From a virus: 23,692 bases of DNA. Each line of letters opens with the position of its first letter. Positions within the stretch are counted from its first letter, which is position 1. The DNA lies in the IMG/VR virus record IMGVR_UViG_3300045902_000255, positions 1 through 23,692 of that record; one strand, given 5' to 3'. The notes beneath the pieces were generated by a model that searched no databases, was not told where the DNA came from, and saw only the letters and a list, made by a program, of their open reading frames with translations. Shown here piece after piece: positions 1-5,632 of the stretch. A program made the position numbers and the translations under genes.

Positions 1-282
1 GTTACCAGTGTTTCGGTTACCAGAGTTCCAATCACCAGAGTTGTAATCACCAGAGTTGCCGTCCCCAGAGTTACAGTTACCAGAGTTCCTGTCACCAGAG
101 TTGTAATCACCAGAGTTCCAATCACCAGAGTTGCAATCACCAGAATTCCTGTCGCCAGAGTTGCGGTTACCAGAATTCTCGTAACCAGAGTTCCAGTTAC
201 CAGAGTTCCAGTGACCAGAGTTCCAGTCACCAGAATTGTCGTCACCAGAGTTGCCGCCACCAGAGTTGCCATCACCCGTATT
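1..282. repeat. 15-bp tandem repeat, about 19 copies
   Basis: Period 15 bases, core CCAGAGTT on the plus strand, with variation concentrated in the bases that encode places four and five of the protein repeat. Copies differ in sequence, so this is an old or selected array rather than a fresh slippage expansion. The period is a multiple of three, so gain or loss of copies would keep the reading frame. Confidence 0.9.
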
Positions 283-297
283 GTTTTTATTGTCCAT
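1..297 (-). CDS. NSGxx pentapeptide-repeat protein, C-terminus cut by window edge
   Basis: The reading frame starts at the ATG at 295-297 and stays open to base 1, giving 99 residues with no stop, so the gene continues outside the window. After a short head (MDNKN) the protein is 18 full five-residue units plus one partial, nearly all N-S-G followed by two variable residues: mostly D or N at place four, and W, R, Y, C, G, D or E at place five. The repeats lack the central Leu/Phe of the classical A(D/N)LXX pentapeptide fold, so a right-handed quadrilateral helix cannot be assumed. They resemble WNSGN/NTGN-type repeats seen in phage and mycobacterial proteins. It is the last visible gene of the leftward operon and is separated from dut by a structured intergenic stretch. 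Function unknown. The strand is favoured because the plus frame (211-408) gives only a shadow of Thr-Arg-Val repeats. Confidence 0.75.
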   Translation of the reverse strand, partial: MDNKNNTGDGNSGGGNSGDDNSGDWNSGHWNSGNWNSGYENSGNRNSGDRNSGDCNSGDWNSGDYNSGDRNSGNCNSGDGNSGDYNSGDWNSGNRNTGN

Positions 298-348
298 TGT
301 TTTATTGTTTCTACCCAAAGGGGTGTTAATTATATTTATTGTTTTTAC

Positions 349-508
349 AGAGAGCCGAGGGAGTGGGGACGGAGAGGTTTGACTCTCAGAAGTCGTTTTA
401 AGAACTAGTATCTTAGGGTGGTAAGGAATCGCTGGTTTCGCTCCAGCCCGTCTTCTCCACCAGTCCTACGGCTCACAGTCCGCAACATCCCCACACCCTT
501 AGCTCTCT
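349..508 (-). ncRNA. Candidate structured RNA closed by a long helix
   Basis: Between dut and the repeat protein there is no convincing gene in 298-510. Bases 349-369 pair with 488-508: AGAGAGC with GCTCTCT, GGG with CCC and GTGGGGA with TCCCCAC, with two mismatches and one near-pair over 21 positions. Inside are further stems: GAGAG/CTCTC (372-376 with 383-387), GGTGG/CCACC (417-421 with 457-461) enclosing GCTGG/CCAGC (431-435 with 443-447). The stretch looks more GC-rich than the genes around it. Minus-strand sense is preferred because it lies inside the leftward operon, and one further pairing (401-406 with 462-467) works only with a G-U on that strand. It does not fit a tRNA. It could be a stable small RNA, a leader of the repeat-protein gene, or a processing/attenuation element. 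Confidence 0.5.
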
Positions 509-510
509 TG

Positions 511-933
511 TTATTTATCTCCACTACTTCCAAATCCGCCACTACCACGCTCAGTATTCTCGTTAATTTCTTCTAATACTTCAATATTATTATCATCTTC
601 TACTGGACACACTAATAACTGAGCAACTTTAGTTCCGGTCTTAAATTCAATTGGCTTTGCACTAAAATTCTGAATAATAACATGAATATTTCCACGATAG
701 TTATTATCGACAATCCCACCTCTTACTTGTAAGCCAAGGGCTGCGAGACCTGATTTGTCCTCGACTCTGTAATATTTACCACGTTCACCTTCTATTCTAA
801 TACGTAAATCAACTTTTGCAAACTCTGCAGGTTGGAGAGTAAAATCGAATGGGGTTCGTAAATCCCATCCAGCATCTCCTTCATAAGCTTTTGTAGGCGC
901 AATTCCACCTTCTTCCAATTTAATTTTTAACAT
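511..933 (-). CDS. dut: dUTP diphosphatase (trimeric dUTPase)
   Basis: 140 residues, normal for the homotrimeric family. All five motifs are visible in order: AGWDL (21-25), DKSGLAAL (59-66, replacing the usual GRSS-type motif 2), GGIVDNNYRGNI with the catalytic-site tyrosine Y79 (72-83), GTKVAQLL (100-107) and the glycine-rich C-terminal arm RGSGGFGSSG (129-138). The enzyme hydrolyses dUTP to dUMP and pyrophosphate, keeping uracil out of phage DNA. Its ATG overlaps the stop of the gene upstream (TAATG), so the two are likely translationally coupled. Motif 2 starts with DKSG rather than RSS/KSS, a mild deviation. Identification is secure. Confidence 0.95.
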   Translation of the reverse strand: MLKIKLEEGGIAPTKAYEGDAGWDLRTPFDFTLQPAEFAKVDLRIRIEGERGKYYRVEDKSGLAALGLQVRGGIVDNNYRGNIHVIIQNFSAKPIEFKTGTKVAQLLVCPVEDDNNIEVLEEINENTERGSGGFGSSGDK

Positions 934-1493
934 TATAGTAGTTGTCCTTTCTTAATTTTTAATTTATTATTTTTCAAATCTTCTCTGAAGTCAAGATATT
1001 TCTTCGACACAACACTAGTTTTTACAGGTCCCTTTTTACTAGCGAGAAAAACCTCTTCAGTTGGAATACAAAAATACTCATTATCAAACCATTTTTTCTT
1101 AACAATAAATCCTTTCTCTAGAGCATAGTCAATTACTTCCTGTGGTTGATAGCCCAATATTTGATTACGGACTAACTTTATACCTAATGGTTTGAACTTG
1201 AATTTTTTAGTAAAATTAATATTACCCTTCTTAGGATATTCTCGCTTTTGACTTTCCCAATATTCTTCTCTTGTTTTACCATTATACATAATAGTGTCAT
1301 TTTCTTCCTGTGTAAGTTCTTTACGTTTTGGAGGTTCAGTATTATAGTCGGGATGGTCGTCGCCAAAAGCTTCTTTAAATCTGAGATTTTCTTCGTCAGA
1401 TATTTTTCTCTTATTTTTTTCATCCCTGTTAGCGAACTCCATAGTCAAAAAATCAGGGTCTTCTTCAAATAATTTTTTTTGGTTCTTTTTCAT
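933..1493 (-). CDS. Hypothetical protein, 186 aa
   Basis: Not recognised. It is highly charged and rich in Lys and Glu, soluble, with no membrane segment or signal. Residues 1-95 look disordered. The C-terminal half (about 100-186) has regular hydrophobic spacing and an aromatic-rich piece (KKKWFDNEYFCIP) that could be a small folded domain. It sits in the leftward DNA-metabolism operon and its stop overlaps the dut start by one base, so coexpression with dut is likely. A hairpin at 1511-1536 precedes it. Confidence 0.7.
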   Translation of the reverse strand: MKKNQKKLFEEDPDFLTMEFANRDEKNKRKISDEENLRFKEAFGDDHPDYNTEPPKRKELTQEENDTIMYNGKTREEYWESQKREYPKKGNINFTKKFKFKPLGIKLVRNQILGYQPQEVIDYALEKGFIVKKKWFDNEYFCIPTEEVFLASKKGPVKTSVVSKKYLDFREDLKNNKLKIKKGQLL

Positions 1494-1510
1494 AAAATTA
1501 TTTCTTATTA

Positions 1511-1536
1511 TTGCCCTCCTCTACACAGAAGGGCAA
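1511..1536 (-). promoter_or_regulatory. Stem-loop in the gap before the 186-aa gene
   Basis: TTGCCCT (1511-1517) pairs exactly with AGGGCAA (1530-1536) around a 12-base loop. On the minus strand no U-tract follows the stem (TAATAAG), so it is not a standard intrinsic terminator. An SD-like GAGGAGGG spans the loop end and the 3' arm of the stem, but it is too far from the ATG at 1493 to serve it. It may be an RNA-processing or stability element. Confidence 0.5.
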
Positions 1537-1545
1537 CGTAAAAAA

Positions 1546-1740
1546 TTATTTTTTGTGGAGTGCGGCAGCTGCTTTACGCAACTTATCGCTCTCTACTTTA
1601 ATACTCTGCAAAGCTTTGCGAATATCTTTACATGGTGTATAAGGAACTTTCCCATCAATCTCGTTAATTTTATCTCCGAGTTCGATAACTACACCTGCAA
1701 TTTTTTTGAATGTATCTAAATCTAGATTTTGTTTAGTCAT
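1546..1740 (-). CDS. Small helical protein, 64 aa
   Basis: Not recognised. It is predicted almost all helical (a TFKKIAGVVIELGDKINEID stretch, then a Lys/Ala-rich C-terminal helix ending AAAALHKK). One cysteine (CKD) lies near the middle, and the C-terminus is basic. It lies between the acidic 52-residue gene and the 186-residue gene in the same orientation. A small accessory nucleic-acid-binding role is possible but not shown. Confidence 0.6.
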   Translation of the reverse strand: MTKQNLDLDTFKKIAGVVIELGDKINEIDGKVPYTPCKDIRKALQSIKVESDKLRKAAAALHKK

Positions 1741-1759
1741 ATTAGTTAATTTATTTTAA

Positions 1760-1918
1760 TTAATCTTCAAATTCGTCTTCATCTTCATAAGACTCACCTT
1801 CAAACTCAACTGCTACGTCTACACCTTCTGCACGTTCGTCAGCTTGCGCTTCATTGATCGCATTATTGCCTTCTTCGATGTCAGAACCAACGTTTGTCTC
1901 GTCTTCTTCGTTAAACAT
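1760..1918 (-). CDS. Very acidic small protein, 52 aa
   Basis: ATG at 1916-1918, stop at 1760-1762. The 52 residues contain about 22 Asp/Glu and a single Arg, beginning MFNEEDETNV and ending EDEDEFED. The start is well supported: an AAGGAGGTGATGA stretch lies upstream on the minus strand, inside the end of the HTH gene, and the two genes overlap by eight bases. No Cys and no membrane segment. Such charge is seen in DNA-mimic proteins (for example Ocr-type anti-restriction proteins) and in flexible acidic partners, but the protein is short and I cannot assign a function. Confidence 0.7.
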   Translation of the reverse strand: MFNEEDETNVGSDIEEGNNAINEAQADERAEGVDVAVEFEGESYEDEDEFED

Positions 1919-2183
1919 TCTCATCATCACCTCCTTCCAATGGACTAAGGTTTAAGCCTTCACTTTCTGCCTTAGCGAGAAATTTAATAATGTTTTCGCC
2001 TTTAATGTGGTAGCGTGCTCCAGAGCCCGAACCCACTTTAATAGCTTTAAGATTATTCTCTGTCTTCATGTCTGCATCTACCAAATTTGCAAGTGTTGGT
2101 AATGACTTGATCCAAGGGATATATGGTAGTAATTCTGTAAGATTATAAAATCTGTTAGGGTGTATTTTTTCGTTAGTCATCAT
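1911..2183 (-). CDS. HTH_17/excisionase-like DNA-binding protein
   Basis: 90 residues. The core (about 13-73) has the layout of a small winged helix-turn-helix of the excisionase/HTH_17 type: a first helix NLTELLPYIPW, a second with SLPTLANLVDAD, then a short strand with LKAIKVGSGSGARYHI (the wing) and a final helix IKFLAKAE. The C-terminal tail is acidic. Such proteins bind DNA as architectural factors or small regulators. No integrase is visible in this window, so excision is only one option; control of the early operon is another. It overlaps its neighbours on both sides. Confidence 0.6.
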   Translation of the reverse strand: MMTNEKIHPNRFYNLTELLPYIPWIKSLPTLANLVDADMKTENNLKAIKVGSGSGARYHIKGENIIKFLAKAESEGLNLSPLEGGDDENV

Positions 2184-2604
2184 ATTTTAATTTTATTACT
2201 AAGTTTTCTAAATCGGTAATGATTGCCATTTGTTGTTCTATAGTTAGCTCTTTTAAGCTATCTTTAATCATTCCTTTTTTAATTAATTTCTCTTTAATTG
2301 TTTTCTTTACTTGACTGCTCTTCAATTTTTTAACAGCTGCAACATCATCAAATAAAGCGTGAATTTTACGATTTTGCCGGGTCCATTTCTCTTCGTCTGT
2401 TTCAGTTAAAGCCTCATTAGCTTGTTCTCGACTTTCAATTAGGTCTAAATACATAACTACTTGAGGTAATTTCTCTAATTTCTGTAATACAGGATATAAT
2501 GCTTCGCCAAACTCCTTTTGAACTACAAAAGTTATTTTATGTTCACCCATAGCCGTTGGGCCAGAGTGTTTTTCAAATTGTGCTATAATTTTCTGCATGG
2601 ACAA
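2173..2604 (-). CDS. Hypothetical protein, 143 aa
   Basis: Not recognised. The N-terminal part (about 20-60) alternates strand and helix (HKITFVVQKEF, then LPQVVMYLDLIES). The C-terminal two thirds is strongly helical and basic (VKKLKSSQVKKTIKEKLIKKG). Two close Met codons (M1 and M3) could start it. It overlaps the nuclease gene by 22 bases and the HTH gene by 11, so it is translationally coupled to both. The context suggests an accessory factor of recombination or replication. Confidence 0.7.
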   Translation of the reverse strand: MSMQKIIAQFEKHSGPTAMGEHKITFVVQKEFGEALYPVLQKLEKLPQVVMYLDLIESREQANEALTETDEEKWTRQNRKIHALFDDVAAVKKLKSSQVKKTIKEKLIKKGMIKDSLKELTIEQQMAIITDLENLVIKLKYDD

Positions 2605-3293
2605 AAAAATGAATGATTAGGGTTTTTATCAAATTTCTCAGCCTCGACGTTAGCTATGAATTCTTTAATAGTATAAAATAAGTTTTCTAAATCATTAAGA
2701 GTTCTTTCTGTGGTAAATCTATCAACACTAAGAGTCTTTTTTCCAATAACAATATAGTCTATTGGGTATATCTCTCCTTCAAGTGCCCATTTTCCATAAC
2801 AATATATTGTTGCTTGAATTGCTTCATCTACTCTTTGTTGTGTGTAAGGTTGTGTAGTCGACTTGAGTTCTTTAATTCTTTTTTGATCAAAACCATCTAA
2901 ATAACCTTTCAATACAACATCTGGAATTATTTCTTTAGTAGTAGGATGCATTATTGGAACATCAAACCTAATATCAAATGTAGGCTTAACGAATTTATCT
3001 GGGTCCTTCAAATAAACTTCCATTAATTTTCTACTTTCACCAAAGTTTTTAATTCTGTCCTTTGAGTATTTACCTTTGAAATATTTTTTTTTGGCTTCTT
3101 CTAGCCAATCTTTACCTTCATGGTATTTCTTAAACATAAAGTCAAGGATTGACCCTATTTCTAAAGCTGGTCCCTCTTCTACCATAAGCTCTTCTATAAC
3201 TGTAAGATAAAACCCGCGTGGGCAGTCGTGATAACAATTGATGAGAGATGCTGAGATATTTTTTCTAGGGAATTTCATCGTCGTATGGTTCAT
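2583..3293 (-). CDS. PD-(D/E)XK nuclease, Cas4/RecB-like
   Basis: Up to 236 residues. The nuclease signature is clear: GYLDGFD (130-136, acidic D133), KELK (141-144, E142 and K144) and then QATIY (160-164, Q-x3-Y), the order typical of RecB/Cas4-type exonucleases. Cysteines lie at C20 and C24 near the N-terminus and at C231 and C233 at the very end (FFCPCRKL). This bracket resembles the iron-sulfur cysteines of Cas4/AddB nucleases, though the spacing is not the standard one. It probably resects double-stranded ends to feed the annealing protein encoded upstream. The start may be the internal ATG at 3276-3278 (MKFPRKN), which reduces the overlap with the zinc-finger gene. Confidence 0.8.
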   Translation of the reverse strand: MNHTTMKFPRKNISASLINCYHDCPRGFYLTVIEELMVEEGPALEIGSILDFMFKKYHEGKDWLEEAKKKYFKGKYSKDRIKNFGESRKLMEVYLKDPDKFVKPTFDIRFDVPIMHPTTKEIIPDVVLKGYLDGFDQKRIKELKSTTQPYTQQRVDEAIQATIYCYGKWALEGEIYPIDYIVIGKKTLSVDRFTTERTLNDLENLFYTIKEFIANVEAEKFDKNPNHSFFCPCRKL

Positions 3294-3573
3294 TTACTAA
3301 TATGTTTACTGTTTCATCTAATTCGCGTTGTCTTATTTTTTCAACAAATGCTTCAGCTTCAGCTTCATGAATTTCTTCTCTATGTTTTTTACAATAGTCA
3401 CGATCAACTCCTGTTTTTGTTGGTGTTACTTTGAACCACTTACCACATCCTTCATAATGACATTTAACGTTTTTATTTCTCTTTAAAGCTTCGTTGGTTG
3501 TTTTAAAGTGGTATTTTTCCTTTAGTCTATCTGTATTTTTAGGTGGGAAATATATTTTATCTTTTTCAAACAT
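3265..3573 (-). CDS. Small zinc-finger-like protein, 102 aa
   Basis: Residues C38, C43, C61 and H64 (C-x4-C-x17-C-x2-H, within CHYEGC and YCKKH) form a plausible zinc site. It is flanked by a basic N-terminus and an acidic helical C-terminus (EAEAEAFVEKIRQRELDE). It overlaps the nuclease gene that follows and belongs to the recombination block. It probably binds nucleic acid or a partner protein. The family is not recognised. Confidence 0.65.
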   Translation of the reverse strand: MFEKDKIYFPPKNTDRLKEKYHFKTTNEALKRNKNVKCHYEGCGKWFKVTPTKTGVDRDYCKKHREEIHEAEAEAFVEKIRQRELDETVNILVNEPYDDEIP

Positions 3574-3596
3574 AGTTGTAATTTTATTTTAACGGT

Positions 3597-3660
3597 TTGG
3601 AGAAGATGACACTACTAGAGTGTTGTGTTTATTGACCGCCAACTTATTCACACTCTCCAA
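3597..3660 (-). promoter_or_regulatory. Three-way-junction-like leader before the zinc-finger gene
   Basis: TTGGAGA (3597-3603) pairs with TCTCCAA (3654-3660). Between them, read on the minus strand, are ACACT/AGTGT and GTGT/ACAC stems, giving a possible three-helix junction in a 95-base gap between the DUF736-like gene and the zinc-finger gene. There is no U-tract and no clear promoter. It may be a translation or processing signal. Confidence 0.4.
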
Positions 3661-3668
3661 TGGTTTAT

Positions 3669-3941
3669 TTAGATATCGTCGTAATCATCGAAGTCGTCTT
3701 CAAAATCTTCATCGGTATTTTTCTTAGCTTCATTCTTTTCAGTATCAAAGAAAATTAAATAATCTGGCTGACTATCTTTTTTCTTATTCTTATTTTTGAA
3801 AGCAACTAACTTAAACTTACGTTCTTCATCTTCAGGGTCTTCCATCATAATTGATAGATAAGTTTTTCCTGCATTTGACTCATTCTTCCAAATTGAGCCA
3901 ACAAGATTTAGAGTGCTATCTTGGTACTTATTCTTCGGCAT
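3669..3941 (-). CDS. DUF736-like protein with SSB-like acidic tail
   Basis: 90 residues. The core (about 10-68) reads LVGSIWKNESNAGKTYLSI, then KLVAFKNKNKKKDSQPDYLIF, close to the common phage/plasmid DUF736-like pattern (G-x-W-K-N-E ... F-K-N-K ... P-D-Y). The last 15 residues are acidic and aromatic (DFEDDFDDYDDI), much like the C-terminal tip of bacterial single-strand binding proteins that recruits partners. Its start overlaps the end of the annealing-protein gene by 14 bases. I infer a single-strand DNA-binding or recombination-mediator role; this is not proven by family knowledge. Confidence 0.7.
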   Translation of the reverse strand: MPKNKYQDSTLNLVGSIWKNESNAGKTYLSIMMEDPEDEERKFKLVAFKNKNKKKDSQPDYLIFFDTEKNEAKKNTDEDFEDDFDDYDDI

Positions 3942-4560
3942 TTTCTTTTTCCTCTTTCTTGAGTTGTCGCATCTTGCGATTATAGTCGAGAATTAATTGT
4001 TGCATAACTTCTTTTGAAGTACCAGACCTTTTAATAGAGTTTTGCATATCCTTAAGTTGTTCAACATTTTCTGCCTTATTAATCATTTCAGAAATAGCTT
4101 TTGCTTCTTCTTGTTCTTCTGGTTTAATTCTATCATAGTCTGGAGATTTTTCTTTTTTGGTAGCTTTTCCACCACTACCTTCAGCTTTGTTAATCTCATC
4201 AACACTTGCAATAGAGTCAATAACTCCAATACCTAACATACCAAGAGCTCGACCGATAGCTGATGTTTCAGCATTTTCTAAAGCTGATGTTTTGTTAATA
4301 TAACCATCACCAACAACTGCTTGTGAGTGACCTGTATATCGACGGGACGGGTTTTTCTCCCAATCAGGTGTTACAATAGCCTTGATAACAATTCTTTCAT
4401 CGTTTACATTAGATAAAATTGTTGTTTCAATACCACCGTTTGGATAGTTTTCTGCAAAATACTTTACACGATCGGAAACTAAAACATATTTTTTTCCTTT
4501 AATATTGATTGCTACATCTTCTAATGAAGCATTCTTCTCTTCTTTTTTTTCTTTATCCAT
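3928..4560 (-). CDS. Single-strand annealing protein (ERF/Sak type)
   Basis: 210 residues. The conserved stretch is KYVLVSDRVKYFAENYP (24-40) followed by a strand region and then TSALENAETSAIGRALGMLG (91-110) with a following SIASVDEI. This is the hallmark of phage ERF/Sak-like annealing proteins in the wider Rad52-like group. The C-terminal third (130-210) is a charged, probably flexible tail with a helical end. Such proteins anneal complementary single strands during recombination and genome circularisation. It lies with a DUF736-like protein, a PD-(D/E)XK nuclease and a Gp157/Gam-like protein, a complete-looking recombination module. No SD is evident; the start follows the upstream stop closely. 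Confidence 0.8.
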   Translation of the reverse strand: MDKEKKEEKNASLEDVAINIKGKKYVLVSDRVKYFAENYPNGGIETTILSNVNDERIVIKAIVTPDWEKNPSRRYTGHSQAVVGDGYINKTSALENAETSAIGRALGMLGIGVIDSIASVDEINKAEGSGGKATKKEKSPDYDRIKPEEQEEAKAISEMINKAENVEQLKDMQNSIKRSGTSKEVMQQLILDYNRKMRQLKKEEKENAEE

Positions 4561-4561
4561 A

Positions 4562-5017
4562 TTATATTTCTTTAACTGTTAAATAATTTGTCTCTTTAAA
4601 CTCAACACCTTCGACCTCACCACCGATATCAACAATATGTTGAGCAAATTCTTTAGCGGCGGTAGTATTAAGTTTTATAATAGTAAGTCTATCTTGAATT
4701 TCTTTTTTACTAAGTTGAGTAACTTTACGCAAATCTTTATTTTCAATTAAAGATAACATAGTGGCTTTTTCATCAACAATACTTAGAGATTTTCTAGTAG
4801 CGCTGGTTACATTTTTACCTTCATATGTGTAGGTTTTTATATTCTCTTTTTTCATATCCGCTAAAATTGCCTCAGTAACAACTGACATTTCTTCTTGTAA
4901 CTTATTGAGTTGGTCAGTAACAGGTATTAAGTCAGATTTAATACTTTCTATTTTATCTTTCAAAAAAGTTTCTTGTTCTCTGAGCTTATAGAGCTTACTA
5001 AATAACTGATTTTTCAT
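4562..5017 (-). CDS. Gp157/Gam-like coiled-coil protein
   Basis: 151 residues. Residues 1-60 form a long charged coiled coil (KLYKLREQETFLKDKIESIK onward). They are followed by a small strand region (IKTYTYEGKNVTSATRKSLS) and a helix (KATMLSLIENKDLRKV). This coil-then-beta layout with a K-S-L-S-I-x-D-E-K-A piece resembles Siphovirus Gp157 and Gam-like host-nuclease inhibitors, which are often found beside annealing proteins and protect DNA ends from RecBCD-type enzymes. The match is by layout only, so the function is tentative. It is adjacent to the annealing-protein gene with one base between them. Confidence 0.65.
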   Translation of the reverse strand: MKNQLFSKLYKLREQETFLKDKIESIKSDLIPVTDQLNKLQEEMSVVTEAILADMKKENIKTYTYEGKNVTSATRKSLSIVDEKATMLSLIENKDLRKVTQLSKKEIQDRLTIIKLNTTAAKEFAQHIVDIGGEVEGVEFKETNYLTVKEI

Positions 5018-5335
5018 TTAATTACATTTAATTCCTTGATATTTTGGAGTTCGATCTGGTTTGCAAACCGCATACCATTGACCCCAGTGTTTATAAAGTT
5101 TGAATTTTTCCCATGCTCTCTTCACACATTTGTCTAAATCGTGTAATACCGATGGTTCGTTATTAATCTGAAATGGGCAGTAGTCATATGTGCCATTCTT
5201 ATTCATTTTATAAGAGCGTATATTTTGGCATCCACTTTCTTTAAATGATACGAACAAAGCTTGGTCTGTATAATCACCAAAGTATTTTTCTACTATTGGT
5301 TTAATACTTTCACAATTAGTAGACTCAACTTCCAT
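5018..5335 (-). CDS. Lysozyme-like muramidase/transglycosylase with six cysteines
   Basis: 105 residues. The pattern fits the lysozyme/SLT fold: a helix ending in the catalytic-type glutamate (SFKESGC, E33), then YDYCPFQIN (50-58, replacing the usual YGLFQIN), then DLDKCVKRAWEKF and an aromatic HWGQWYAVC. Six cysteines (8, 36, 53, 70, 91, 104) suggest disulfides, which would form outside the cytoplasm, yet the protein starting at this ATG has no signal peptide. The frame stays open upstream for about 25 codons, into the end of the preceding membrane-protein gene. With the two small membrane proteins just upstream it looks like a lysis cassette, but it lies early in a DNA-metabolism operon. 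A role in peptidoglycan cleavage is likely; the timing and export route are unclear. Confidence 0.7.
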   Translation of the reverse strand: MEVESTNCESIKPIVEKYFGDYTDQALFVSFKESGCQNIRSYKMNKNGTYDYCPFQINNEPSVLHDLDKCVKRAWEKFKLYKHWGQWYAVCKPDRTPKYQGIKCN

Positions 5336-5354
5336 AGCTTTGGCGACTTTTACT

Positions 5355-5369
5355 ATCTCAATATGAGAT
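5355..5369 (-). promoter_or_regulatory. Hairpin between membrane protein and lysozyme genes
   Basis: ATCTCA (5355-5360) and TGAGAT (5364-5369) are perfect complements around a three-base loop. On the minus strand the hairpin lies just after the stop of the 77-residue membrane protein, behind AAAGGGGG, and before the lysozyme ATG. It could affect coupling of the two genes or stimulate a frameshift. Confidence 0.45.
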
Positions 5370-5376
5370 TCCCCCT

Positions 5377-5610
5377 TTAGTTGTTTAATTTTTGGTCGTA
5401 AGACACAACTATAAATTCATCAGCAATCCAGTCTCCTAATTTTATTCCAGCCGAGTAAATACCATAAATAATTGCTGAAAGTAATACTATAACTAGAATT
5501 GAAACTACTACGAACTTTTGAAATTTAACTTTGAACCTCTTACGTTTTTCTTCTTTTTCTACTTGCTTACGAGTCTTAATAACTTCGTTATTTTTATTGA
5601 ATGTTGTCAT
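5377..5610 (-). CDS. Single-span membrane protein, 77 aa (holin/anchor candidate)
   Basis: The N-terminal 33 residues are very basic (RKQVEKEEKRKRFKVKFQK), followed by a strong membrane segment (about 34-55, VVVSILVIVLLSAIIYGIY) and a short C-terminal tail. The positive-inside rule places the N-terminus in the cytoplasm. Next to a lysozyme-like gene it could be a type III-like holin, a signal anchor or a spanin-like factor. The family is not recognised. The end of the gene is overlapped in the -1 frame by an open extension of the lysozyme frame. Confidence 0.65.
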   Translation of the reverse strand: MTTFNKNNEVIKTRKQVEKEEKRKRFKVKFQKFVVVSILVIVLLSAIIYGIYSAGIKLGDWIADEFIVVSYDQKLNN

Positions 5611-5632
5611 TTTTTTGTTTTTATTTTTTTAA

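Noticed and set aside
1-300. CRISPR-like array
   Set aside because: Units are only 15 bases with no separate spacers; variation is inside a coding frame and gives a regular protein repeat on the minus strand.
1-300. Diversity-generating retroelement variable region, because one codon per repeat is hypervariable
   Set aside because: The changes are not limited to adenines, and no reverse transcriptase or template repeat is seen in the window.
211-408. Plus-strand ORF of Thr-Arg-Val repeats
   Set aside because: It is the antisense shadow of the NSGxx repeat gene and runs into the structured gap; it lacks a ribosome site.
361-462. A tRNA on the plus strand ending in CCACCA, starting GGAGTGG
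   Set aside because: The acceptor ends can pair partly, but the T-arm (GCTGG/CCAGC) sits four bases too far from the acceptor, the T-loop is TTTCGCT rather than TTCRANN, and no good anticodon arm is found. The larger 349-508 fold explains the stems better.
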